Positions 25,924 to 36,714 of a stretch of DNA of 64,000 bases are shown here, one piece after another; the stretch's first letter is position 1, and every line of letters starts with the position of its first letter. Source of the stretch: Lunularia cruciata (lineage: Eukaryota > Streptophyta > Marchantiopsida > Lunulariales > Lunulariaceae); assembly GCA_948567375.1 (NCBI GenBank), contig OX419759.1:3883303-3947302 (forward strand). Reading direction: 5' to 3'. The notes beneath the pieces were generated by a model that was not told where the DNA came from, ran no database searches, and was given only the letters and a program-made list of their open reading frames with translations. A program made the position numbers and the translations under genes.

Positions 25924-26419
25924 GTACCCCTTACCTTACTAAGCTGGGAATGAGAACGTCGCTCTTACCACTTTATGTGCTCTCTGGAGTGGAGGCGCTG
26001 TCTTTTCTACCTCAAACACAGCAGCAGGTAGTAATCATGATGAACACTTCTTGTGAATGGAACTCAAACCAACTCCTTGTAACGTGAGTATAGCTCCCGT
26101 AACTGAGTTTGTTGAGCCTCTGTCCAGTACTGCACTTTCCTCGACCCAAGTTACTCACAGGAAAACGTCATTCTAATTTACTTTCGATAGCGGCTGAGAA
26201 AAACGTCCCAACTTACCATGAAACTCTTTGGCATTGTCCATTTGTAAAACTTGACACTCAATCAAATGTACAGCAAAACCATGGATAGACATCCGGACCA
26301 TTACTCCAGAGGACACATACAGAAATGGTAAGATTTATTACTGAATTGGCGATGTATATGCACAATCAAAGGATCACCCCAGCTAACTAGAGACGAGGAT
26401 GGCTAATGAAAGATGCATT
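25924..26419. other. Space between two converging genes
   Basis: Holds the unknown 3' end of the candidate plus-strand gene and the 3' UTR of the DUF4499-like gene. A possible short exon ends before GTAGTA near 26,025. Nothing else is clear. Confidence 0.35.
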
Positions 26420-27933
26420 CTAGTTTGACTTGATGGCCTTCGCTTTCGCAATTATACGTGTCAAAGAAAGCAGGCCAAAGTACAAGACAGATAAGAACCA
26501 GAGATTGGCATTCGCTAGATCAGCTTTGCCAGCCAGATATCTAGCATATAGGGCTTCAATCAGATGTGCAACCACAATAAGAATACTAACAATCTGCACA
26601 TTGGAATTGGACTTCAGTACAAACAGAACGGCACTGTAATTTAAGGCAAAAGGCCCGTGCAACTCAGGAGGCACAAAGCTCAATGCCAATCCTACATAAG
26701 AAAATGTGAAGATAGCCCAGGCCCACCACGGTTGATCGAAATCGCCTGATCCCGGTTCTTGTTTCTTGAGTCCATCAGTACCTCCTGCATGCAAGAAAAG
26801 GGACTGCTCAAATAAGGACATTACTGGTCGTACTAATATATTCAATCTGTTCCACATACTCAAGTTTTATTCCTTAGAGTATCGGTACTGAGGCCAAGAT
26901 TATTACTCTCCCCATTTTTACATATTAGAGAGGTTTCTTATGCTTGAACCTGGTCCACGTTCCAGGGTGTTTTCACTCACCTCTTCAACCACAGTAAAGC
27001 TAAAAGTTTTGACCACCCAACTCAGGTGAACTTGTTTACTTGAACTCGAAGAAATTCGAAGGTCCTTTCATTTTGAACTAAATTTAATGGTCCAGTTCTT
27101 TCCTGCTCATCAGTTCAATGGTCTTTTGTTGTGTTTCCAGAGCGCTCAAGTTCAAGTCTGAAAGTCAAGACGCATTAAAAACCAAAAAAGAAAGACTAGG
27201 GTGATGCAGAGGATTCTGAAACTCCCGACTCGATTAGCAACTGAACTTCAGCTGCGACTCGCGAAGAATTAGACGTGTCTATTCAATGTCTATTCAGTCA
27301 ATTGATAGCTGGGTCACAGTGAGAATCGAAGAGATAATGTCAGAATCCAATTCGTGAATATTAGAGGGCAAAAACGGATCATACACACAAGGAACTGAAA
27401 CAGATTACGAGGAACTAAACGCCTGACCTATTTTGACCAACCTCTGCTGACTCTGTACCGAAGAGTTCACTTCAAAAACAATGGTATTCAGAGAATCCTA
27501 GAAAAATTTATTGAGAATCTTGTTATTATATACAATTACGGATGATTATCACAAAGCGCTCTGAACTTTCTCTTCAACTCTTATTAATATCAAAATAAGC
27601 AAGACTTGCGCCAACACTACAGCAAGAGATCGCACCTGAGTCCATCACCTCTGCAGTTGTGGTCTCAGTCCTTTCGTCCGACACTCCAAGATCGGGACTG
27701 TCGTCAACGGCGGCAAATCCCTCAAACCTCTGCTTTAATAATCGTGATTCTGCTACCCGGCAGTTCCATCTTAGAGACCTAGAGTACACGACTGAACTCG
27801 TACTGGTTAGATTGTTGATATGCGAGAAGCTACGACTGATCATTGGCGATGTCCGGCTCTTTCCGTGCCACCGGCAACCAACTGAGACCGTCTGATTGAT
27901 GGAAAGAGAGGATGAACATTGCAGGAGCGTCAT
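26420..27933 (-). CDS. DUF4499/TMEM254-like small membrane protein with N-terminal targeting region
   Basis: Two coding exons on the minus strand, 27,933-27,636 and 26,784-26,420, join in frame across an 851-bp GT..AG intron to give 220 residues. Residues 1 to about 95 are rich in Ser, Arg and Thr with few acidic residues at the start (MTLLQCSSSLSINQTVS), like an organelle transit peptide. The second exon is the conserved part: four hydrophobic segments, starting QPWWAWAIFTFSYVGLAL and ending with HLIEALYARYL and LWFLSVLYFGLLSLTRI. The H-x2-E-x-LYA and LWFL..L.FG..SL patterns match the DUF4499 family (animal TMEM254), whose function is unknown. Plastid or mitochondrial location is inferred from composition only. 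The exon split falls between targeting region and domain. Confidence 0.65.
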
Positions 27934-30340
27934 CTTTCTTTTGCTGCTTGTTTACGAAATCATGGGCAATCAACGCTGTGCATGAGAATTGCATATTCGG
28001 ATTCTGTCACTTCGGCAGTCTCTATCTAGGCAATGGACGTGCCCCTACCCAACAGCCAATCGATCCAAAGATAAGAGGAGCTCTTCAGATTACTTTGTCT
28101 TTGATCTTAGCTTTTTACCACTCAATTTCAGTTTTGACGCAGCGTCCTCGTACCAGTGTTGCTTGTTAAAGCTTACACACTACATGGCCTTGAGGCTCCT
28201 AGTATATTCGAAAAATTTGATCACCAATCCTTTCAAACGTGTTATACAATATCACTTAAGTAAGGCAATTTATGGTATGTATCTTGGATTGGACGATTAA
28301 ATAAGGGTAGTTCTCAAGTTAGAAAGTCGCTTTTCCGTGTTGACATATATGGCAGACCTTTAGAGCTCTTCCCACTCTATCGTGGATAGAACGAGACAAT
28401 AAATTTATTTTCCAGAAAAGAAAATCGGATGGTGTAGATAACCTCTAACACTGTTAATGAACTCAATCTTATGGCTAACGTCTGGAAATAAACATTTACG
28501 TTATCCAATTTCAAACGACAAGGTATTGCACGACTAGCGTCTTGAATGTTATGCTTAGGATTTCTGACTTTACCGGGAAGAGAAAGTAAATGACGTTCAG
28601 TTGACACATGCAAAGAGTTTTATTGCTGAACGGTCTGCAATTCAGATATTGGTGTATCTCTGCTGAATCCGCCATAATGAAATTGTTCATGGGACTGAAT
28701 AGGCGGATATGTGAGATTCAGATCCTCTCACAGGATCGCACAAGTTTGACCAAGATTCTATCTGCAGTAAAAGCTCAGATCCACTACGGTAGCTATCTCT
28801 ACAGAATTTACTTCATCAACATGAAGATTTGGTTTCCTGTTGATGAAGTAAATTACGTAGAGCGCTTGAAAGACAAGTAGCTCCATTACCAAATGTACCG
28901 AGACTCCTCAGACTCTGCTCACACTGGTCTGAAAAGTTCCAGTTCGTAACGGGAGATTTAGTGATATACTTCTCATCCAAGAACCTTTCGAAGAGAACTG
29001 GAACAAAAGTGAACCATTGAGAGGAGGGTAATAGTGAGTGAGCACAAATATTATACGAGGTCAGATATCAGACACGATCCTTGAAACAAACACGAGATGT
29101 GAGTGGAAACTGGGAGTATTTTACCACCAATCACACGAATCAACCGTCTTCTGTGGCCTGAAAGAAATTGCCACAATCTGCTTATAACCCGGCTCTCGTT
29201 TTTACGAAGAAAGTTACTTTTGCTGTTCAGAAACGTGTCCAAGTAGTGACTCAGACAGCGCGGTCAGGAGGGCCATGGATCAGTAGCTTTCCAAAAGGTT
29301 GGCCAAAACAGTAAGGACGAAGTGTCAAATTCCAAAGCAAGGAGTTCGGTCATTCCTTTGCTCCATCTCGCAGGCACAAAGGAACTCGTCAATGTGAACT
29401 AACATTGTTACATAGATAGATACATCCTTCAATTGATGGGTCAAGTTCTGTGTAGAGCATACTGACGCTGTGGAGAGACAAAAGGCCTTCGTATCTACAA
29501 ATCATCACGATTTTGCAGTCATGAGTAGGAAAGAACATTGCTTTGAATTTGTAAAGAATATCTATCCAGCCAATCAAATGTGAAGCACCATCATCAAGGA
29601 TTCAAGATTCTGCTAAAAAGATGATTGTAGGTTACATCTTCACTGATAAATCCAAGGAACGGACTAATTGATATTCCAACCTCATTGACAGAGTAGTCAC
29701 AGGGATCTCAAAAGTCATGTTGATACCTGATCAGAGTAACCTCTTTCCAGATTCACATCGCATAAACTGACCGACAAAGTGCTGGCAAGCTAGAAAAGTT
29801 GGCAAATTGAACAAGACGTTCGGCTTAAACCAGAATATCTTTGTGTTTGGCAACCCTTCAGTATCTGCATATCGTCCTTGAAAACCATGAGGGGTTTATC
29901 ACGTGCCATCGGAGTCATCTAGGCAAACGGCATGGCATAGAATCAGCCATGCAGTACTTGATGCAAGATTGCACTGAGTGTGATTGTCAACAACCCGTCC
30001 AGGGCTGATCCTCTGCGCTATGTACCGTCTTCATCATCTGACCATTCCAGTCATTGTACCATAACTATATGAAAAAAGACATTTCTACCTTCCTTTTTGA
30101 CCTGTCTACGAATTGATAAAATAGCACCGAATAACTACCCACTCAACGCAAACATCAATCACTCAAGGAAGACCCAACAGCTTCGTCTGTTATTGCAAAT
30201 AACAGTAAATATGCTAGTAAATGTTACCCTCCATAGAACTCTACATGATGCGCTCTACCATTTAAAGAAGAAAAATGTCAGACTTGTTTTCGGGAGGCTT
30301 ACATTAGACCCCTAGACAAGTAACCTCTTGAGGCTGAATG
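27934..30340. other. No gene recognised
   Basis: Upstream flank of the DUF4499-like gene and 3' flank of the NFD6-like gene. The longest open stretch, 28,608-28,880 (+), matches nothing known and contains the hairpin described separately. Confidence 0.4.
28805..28854. repeat. Perfect 17-bp inverted repeat, 16-nt loop
   Basis: AATTTACTTCATCAACA at 28,805-28,821 pairs exactly with 28,838-28,854. The transcript of either strand would form a 17-bp stem with a 16-nt loop. The stem is shorter than typical plant microRNA precursors and no star-like mismatches are present. Confidence 0.9.
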
Positions 30341-31846
30341 TCAGAGCTCTGGGGAGATGTGGGTGAGCGTACCCTGAAGAATAGCTGCATCTCCATTGGT
30401 GCCAATTCTCGATACCAACCGCGAATTTGCTGTTGCACTATACAAGGGCATCAACGACTGCAATACTCCGATTTCTCCAGGTAATCTGTAAATGTTTTGA
30501 AGTATGTACTCGGTTAAAACTTGCAAATACTTTATGAGGAGATAACACAGACTCTAAACGGCCAGTGCATGACTAACGTTTTCTGCCAAAAGGGATGGCC
30601 TTGTCGTACACAACCTTGAAGCCATATTTTATGTCTATAAAGAAAACAAACTATCAGGAAAATACCTTACAACATCAAGATCCCTCTCAACATCTCACGT
30701 AGAATTAGATGACCTAAAAACCAGTAGGTTGCCAGACATGGTAGATACATTGATATACCCTGGAAATTGGAGCAAGGAACTACTGCTTGACAAATGCAGG
30801 CTAAAACCTGCTCTGTTACATCCGTCCCGTTTCTCATGATAAGCCCTTCTTACAATTTTGTAAATCCAACAAGTTGTCCAAAAAAATTGTAAAATCTCCA
30901 AACAACGAGGCAAGTAATCACAGGAAGTCAAGCCCCGATGGTAGTCCCAATGTGAATCAAAATTCACGATCTCCCTCATGATCTCTGTCAGCAAGCCTTG
31001 GCAATGACAGTACTCTCCAGCTTGGGCAGCAAAATTGCGTAACAGAGTCGCTCGCAGTAACTAGCAAGCTACCGCGAGCGGCTGATCTGATCTGGTTGTC
31101 CGCAAGTCGCTCAAGAATGTTTGGTCATCACATAGCCACGCCACCAAGAGGGGCAAATTCCTTGCCAAGTCCAGATTTCGGATAATGCGTGACAGTCACA
31201 TGGGATTTTAGGGTTCTGAACCATGGTCTAATTGCGAGCTCTTCTCTGCAAAATTGCCGAATAAATCACCAATCCTTTTATGCAAAATGCCGAGATAGTA
31301 GACCAGCAGAGCCAACATATCAGACTAAATTGATCGCAACGACAAATCGGTGGAAATTCACTATTTCTTATGGATTCTTCGTCATGTCCCGAATCTCAGA
31401 CTAAACCCTAAACCCTCGGTTCCAAGGTCCCTCCCTCCCCTATAATGATTACACTCCGCCTCAAATCTTAGGATCTTCAGAGGTTCGATACATCGAGATA
31501 CAAAAATGGTTTACCAGGACTCCTTGCAGACATTTCGAAATCGAAGTGATTGAGTAGAGGTGAATCACCTAGCAATTTGGGAAGCAAAGCGCCGGGTACC
31601 AAAAGAAGATGCAGAACTCGAGGTAAACGGGGAAGAAGACGAAGAACTTGCGTTGGGAGCGCGTGGAGCCGAAAATGCTCCTTTACTAGATCCTACATTG
31701 GATTCACTACAGGTTTGGAACCGAGAAGCAGTACTACATCCACTGCTGGATGTTTGGGGACTACTAGTTTTGTTGCAAAATCGGACTGCTGCTCTCGACC
31801 ATGAAGCTAACGATCGCTGCACACCTTGCCTGACTGCTGATGCCAT
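30341..31846 (-). CDS. NFD6-like mitochondrial protein
   Basis: Exon 1 (31,846-31,569) and exon 2 (30,485-30,341) join across a 1,083-bp GT..AG intron, splitting an Arg codon, to give 140 residues. Residues 1-92 are Arg/Ser-rich with almost no acids (MASAVRQGVQRSLASWSRAA...), a strong mitochondrial presequence pattern, ending RRFASQIA. The second exon begins RLPGEIGVLQSLMPLYSATA, which fits the conserved core of plant NUCLEAR FUSION DEFECTIVE 6-like proteins (usually LP.E.G..QSLMPLHS.TA). Family members are small mitochondrial proteins needed for karyogamy in the Arabidopsis female gametophyte; their biochemical role is not settled. Here Tyr replaces the usual His after MPL. A CAGTTGCAG just upstream of the ATG may be the acceptor of a 5' UTR intron. 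Exon 1 is also open on the other strand, but only the minus reading makes sense. Confidence 0.7.
31403..31415 (+). promoter_or_regulatory. Telo-box pair (AAACCCTAAACCC)
   Basis: Two overlapping AAACCCT units lie within the intron of the NFD6-like gene. Telo-boxes are common near transcription starts of plant housekeeping genes. Its place within about 170 bp of exon 1 could reflect an intronic element or an unannotated plus-strand start near 31,440. No plus-strand gene could be supported. Confidence 0.4.
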
Positions 31847-32902
31847 CAGACTTGCTACCGAGAAAAGACTCTGCAACTGATGGAAATGAAAAACGATGAT
31901 TTAGGCCCCGTGCATGTTCTCGGCTCACGGTTGATTAGCGACCGAATGAATATTCATAGATATTTCTCCTGTCACCCGGGAAATCAAAAACTGAGAAATT
32001 CTACAAAACTTGGAGATCGAAGAGCTCCGAATGTGACCTCGGTGTTGTTCCCTGGGATGTCAGCTGCAGTAATACGGTCTCACGACGTGTGTACTGGACT
32101 GTACTTTGTGACACGTCCATGCACAGTTCATAGTAACCGCAAGAAATGAGTGTGTTGCCACAAGCTTGCTGGGTTTCCGATACCTTTTTCCCTGCTGGTC
32201 TTCTCATTACGTAATATGCTGAGTTACCACATTGTAGTCTAGGTGGGGACCGGAATGGAAGCAGTAACAGACGTTGTAGCCAGTCAGTAAATAACTTCAG
32301 GCAAAAGTGTGCAGTTTGGGTGTTTTAGAGCTTGAGCACTTGTTTCGTTACGAGCAGGAGCTCGCATCGGTGCATTAGTTTTGGTGCTTCTAGGACAAGG
32401 GCATTTGTTGTCGCCGACTTGCTGTTAACATGAATTTGCAGAATGTTCACAACTGATGATGTCTCAAATTTACCGAGATAGTTCCTTAAGACGTTCCTAG
32501 GGACATCCTAAACTGCGCAATTCTTGACATTTGGACTATCTCGCCATCGTGTCCCCAGCCCAAAGTGTCCAAACTGCAAGATGTAGACAGGGACAGGAAG
32601 ATATAACTTTCAAAATGGTACGTTTGATGTGCATAGCTCATAGTGTTCCACAAAGTCCTTTGCAGCACCACGAGAAAATAGACGACTCATAATAATCAGT
32701 TGTCTCGATCTTCAAGGTGCATGCGCGATGAACTAGTAAGCAGAAGCTTTCTATTGCGCGAATTCTTACGAGCATGGTTAATTAGATGGGGATTCCCACA
32801 AGAATACCATTGATTAACGACCAAGACGGAAGGTATTAACAACATTTACATTAGCACCATTTATAAACGCTTGTCATACATGTATTTTCGTCATGTAGGC
32901 CA
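31847..32902. other. Space between NFD6-like gene and PEX2
   Basis: Upstream region of the NFD6-like gene followed by the 3' UTR and flank of PEX2. No coding sequence recognised. Confidence 0.45.
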
Positions 32903-35281
32903 TCACCCAGGTCTTCTATCCAAGCCTTCTAAACTAACACGCTCTTGATGTCGCTGGATCCCTGCCACCTGAACATCACACCTCGCACATCGGAATGAAG
33001 GATTGGACAGGCATCTCGTGCGTAAACAGAAATAACAATAAAGATGACCGCATGGAACTGCTATATAGGGCACTGTAATAGGTGATGCCTCGCAGATGGG
33101 GCAGGCACCCTCATTCAAGTTGGAAGCTGACGATTGACCCCCTGTTAAAGAAAATGAGAGCACTTTCCTAATGGATAGCATATTAAGCAGGGGCAATACA
33201 AGCAGAAGAAGTTCCTGCAAAACAAAATGATGTTTTTAGTGGAAAGAAGTAAAACAGAACACTCCGAGTACATCTCTCGACAGAATTTACATGCCTCAAT
33301 TGACATCCTATTAACTCACATTTGTGCAGCCAGAGCAAAACAATGCCTAGTCGACAGAAAAACAGTTCTTTGGTCTACTATTCAAGCAACAGGGTCTTAT
33401 CTCAAGAAGCCTTACCGAGAACTCATGCCAGACAAGCTGACGGTTCATGTATTCAAAGCTCACAGCCCTATTCATGGCAGGTCTTTCGTACACAAGCCGT
33501 GCTCTCAATAACCGCTCAATGATGCATCTATACCTGCAGGTGTACCGAAATCATCAGTATCTACTGGTTGACATTTTGTACTTCAGTCTAGGAAGTTCCA
33601 GTCGGGTGTGTGTGGAGTACACTCGCATGGGTAGGCATCCCGCTGAAACTACCTAGAGGCAGCTCCCAAAACGTAGAGAAACATAATGTCCTTGAAACAA
33701 AATCAGATATGTGCCAATACTGACCTGCCTGTGTGTAAAAAGACGATCAAGTTGAAAAAGCAAGCAACCTTGTACACACTTTCAGATTTTTGAAGAAATC
33801 CCCACGCTCGACGAGCCCATGAGCTCTGCGAATAGGACTGTTTGTCAGAGAAAACTAAACTTGCTTGCTTCTGGTGTAAGAAGACTATCTGTCAGTATGA
33901 TAGGAAAATACTGATAGGATCTGATAGGAAAAGACCTCACAATAAAATACTTCATTCAAAATCCAATTGGGTATAATATCCTACCCGATCACTATCACCC
34001 CACCGCTGAAAAGCAGATAAATTTTGAAGACGGTTCCAACCATAACGGCCACCAACCACAGCCAAACAATACGATAATTTTTGAAACCTAGTGAGTCCTG
34101 GTCCTTCTAAACCTGTTCTCACTGAAAACCACCAGAACATCCACACGGCATATGATCTATTATTAGACCAGATGATCCTTGAACATTTTCATCATCCGTT
34201 TCAGACCTCACATTGAGCATGATCAATATTTGTGTAATTCACAAATTGTCGAACTCAAACTTAAGCAACCAACTGCGTACGGACATAGTTGAGAACGATG
34301 TCAGTGGAGAAAAACAAACCAATGGCTAAACTGAAAGGACGAGTAGACTTAGAACACAAACAGAGAACGCAGGTTGTTTGATCTTAAGAGACGAATTCGT
34401 GTGCTCTACTATGTCCTGAACTGATTGAGAAATAAATTGTGCAGAACTCCGACTTCCATATGTTCTTGACCACTGCACTACATTCATGCAAACTTGCAAC
34501 TTCTGTAGATTCAACAAGGTTCTACTATACAGCAAAGAGAACAGTTCATTCTTTTTAAAAGCCGGATCAGCCCTTTAAGTTGTCCAAAGCAGAGAGGAGG
34601 GCTTAGGGCAGTGAACCTTTCCCAGCTAAAGCAAGAGAGTTGTAGGTCCGCTCGTCCCTGTATCGAAGGTTCATAAGTGCACTGCCTGGAGTCGGCCGAT
34701 CCACCCATATGGAGAATCTCCACACGAGTAACTCCAGAAACGCATTTAGCTCTGGTTCGTAGCGCAAAAGCAAACCTGGCTGCACAGAAAGAGGTAATTA
34801 TCAACCCCTTGAAATTATCAGAACGTCCCGCTTCCTCGGGAAAGCTCCCATCTGCATGGAGCGCACCATCGTTCAAACAGAGCGAAAGTTTAACACAGAC
34901 AAGATCAAGTAAAAACCATACCTGTGCCAAGGAGAAAACCTTCATCAATTGCTCCCGTAACATGGCGGTCATCTCCACATCGAGTCTTGCAGCATCTATC
35001 TGATTAACTCGGAGGATGTTCACTTCAGGAGGTCTCTGCAGATATCCAAGGACTACATTAAGGATAGTCTTTACCCACTCTTGCTCGTCCAATATCAACA
35101 GAGTAGCGAATGTCTAACAAGTCCGAATTGTCCACGATTTTCAAAGTTCATTCACCTTCAGTGCTAGCCTTATTGAATCCCATTGAGGAGCCACCGCTTG
35201 GTATGCCTGCTGCCATGCATCAACAGGTGGTGGTGTTCGACGAGAAGGCTCCTCCATACTCATCGTCGGTTGTATTTCCAT
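32903..35281 (-). CDS. PEX2: Peroxisome biogenesis protein PEX2 (RING-type E3 ubiquitin ligase)
   Basis: Seven minus-strand exons join in frame: 35,281-35,156; 35,035-34,922; 34,779-34,617; 34,121-33,985; 33,825-33,725; 33,533-33,416; 33,214-32,903. All introns are GT..AG (120-495 bp) and the product has 356 residues. Matches to plant PEX2 run along its whole length: RVNQIDAARLDVEMTAMLRE, RYEPELNAFLELLVWRFSIW, VRTGLEGPGLT, SAFQRWGDSDR, NRAVSFEYMNRQLVWHEFS, and a C-terminal RING reading CPIC..PCGHLYCYFC..FRCARC. In the peroxisomal membrane PEX2, PEX10 and PEX12 form the ligase that ubiquitinates the PEX5 receptor for recycling. The start at 35,281 is the first ATG after an in-frame TAG; the ATG at 35,263 is also possible. 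All expected RING ligands are present, so it looks functional. Confidence 0.93.
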
Positions 35282-36000
35282 CTTGACAATTCTGTCCTAC
35301 AAACCCGGTGCTCGCTCTGTGGCCAGCTAGAGCATTACGCTTTACTCTTGCTAACGGCTTCTGCGATCAGCAACCTCAATTGCATATAAACCTACAAAAC
35401 GAGCATGAGAGATAATAATGGACACGGGCAACAAAAGAGAAAATTCCGCCACGAACAGGAAATAAAAAGATACAGCAAATCTTACCAAATTCACCGAAAA
35501 TAGAGCAAAATTTGCATAGGAGTGATCTGATTGAAACACGAAAAGTCAAGCAATTCACAGGCAATTTGCGATATTCTAGCAACAGCCTTCCAAAAGTGAA
35601 TAATCTGAACCTAGGAGCAGACCAATGAACACGGTGGAACTCACCATGTTCAATTAACCACTAGGAGGAAAAACGATGCAATTCGGAAATTGACTAGCGC
35701 GAATCAGAGCAGACGGAGTGGAGTGTTTCGGCGAATGAACACCCTTCGAGCTCAGACAACCAAAACCCTACTGTACTTTGGTCTAGCTTTCCTTCTGCAC
35801 ACGGGTATGAATGAATTCCTTTCTCCATCCGAATCTGTGCACTTTTGCCGTCTCATGGGACTTCGACGAAGTGCAATTGCAAATACGTTTCCTCCTCCGT
35901 CACCGTCCGTCCGTTAATATTGTTTCTTTGCTCCTCGATAGACAGGGATTTAGTTCCATTTTACCTTTTTCATCTCTTTAAAAACAAGTCGCGCGAAAAA
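35282..36000. other. PEX2 upstream region, then AT-rich flank
   Basis: Promoter side of PEX2. From about 35,930 composition falls to AT-rich and repeat sequence begins; 35,948-35,975 (TTAGTTCCATTTTACCTTT) resembles the start of the LINE 3' tail. Confidence 0.4.
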
Positions 36001-36006
36001 TAAAAT

Positions 36007-36343
36007 AAACGGAAAATAAAAGTCTTGCAATTATCTCACTTTAAAAACATGAATATAACAATTGTACCTTGATTATTTGTAATATAATACCTTGATTATT
36101 TGTACCTTGATGTACCTTTCTTGTACGGCTTGGCTTGATGGGGTTTTCCATCCTTCGTTTTTTCTACGCGGTCGTCCTTTCATTAGATGGGGTGAACACA
36201 TGATTAGTAGGTGGCCGGTTTCCAAGGAACTGGCTCTTCGACGCCTCTCAACCTATAAACGGAAAATAAGAGTCTTGCAATTCTCTCACTTTAAAAACAT
36301 GAATATAACAATTTTGGAGTGGTTATTTGTAATATAAGAATAT
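36007..36343 (+). repeat. Direct repeat, offset exactly 250 bp, around a LINE tail
   Basis: About 58 bp starting at 36,007 (GGAAAATAA, GTCTTGCAATT, CTCACTTTAAAAACATGAAT) recurs from 36,257 with only a few differences. A looser match (TTATTTGTAATATAA) lies just beyond each copy. Between the copies, 36,111-36,180 holds a plus-strand LINE 3' tail (TTGTACGGCTTG ... CTACGCGGTCG). Confidence 0.8.
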
Positions 36344-36470
36344 AAAATTTTAATCGATAAATCTATTTTTTATTCTATTATATGTATTCATATATGGATA
36401 ATGACATCATGTTGAAAATTTATGTTTTCTTGATATGAACATTTCTAAAGAATCATAGTAAAATGGCAAC

Positions 36471-36690
36471 ACTCTAGAAAACACGAAGGAGGAGAAGACC
36501 CCATCAAGCACTACAAGGGACAGAGAGGAAAGAAGGTAAAATGGGCCTAAACCCGAATAGAGTCTACATGAATTTAAAATTTACAAAGAAAGGTAAAATG
36601 GAACTAAGCCCAATAGAGTCTACATGAATTTAAAATGGACAAAAAAAGGTAAAATGGGGCTAAGCCCATTAGAGTCTAGTTTTAACAAAT
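36471..36690 (-). repeat. Inverted LINE 3' tail with three 56-57 bp tandem units
   Basis: On the minus strand the end nearest 36,471 reads as the LINE tail (GCTTGATGGGGTCTTCTCC, CTTCGTGTTTTCTA). Before it, three units start GGTAAAATGG on the plus strand at about 36,535, 36,592 and 36,648, each with (C/G)CTAA(A/G)CCC and AGAGTCTA. The unit contains the tail's own CCATTTTACC word, so the array is a duplication within the tail. Confidence 0.75.
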
Positions 36691-36714
36691 TTTACTCTTG
36701 ATTATATAAAAAAA

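Noticed and set aside
31560-31880. 106-codon plus-strand open frame opposite NFD6-like exon 1
   Set aside because: The minus strand gives a presequence that splices in frame to a conserved core; the plus reading is its shadow.
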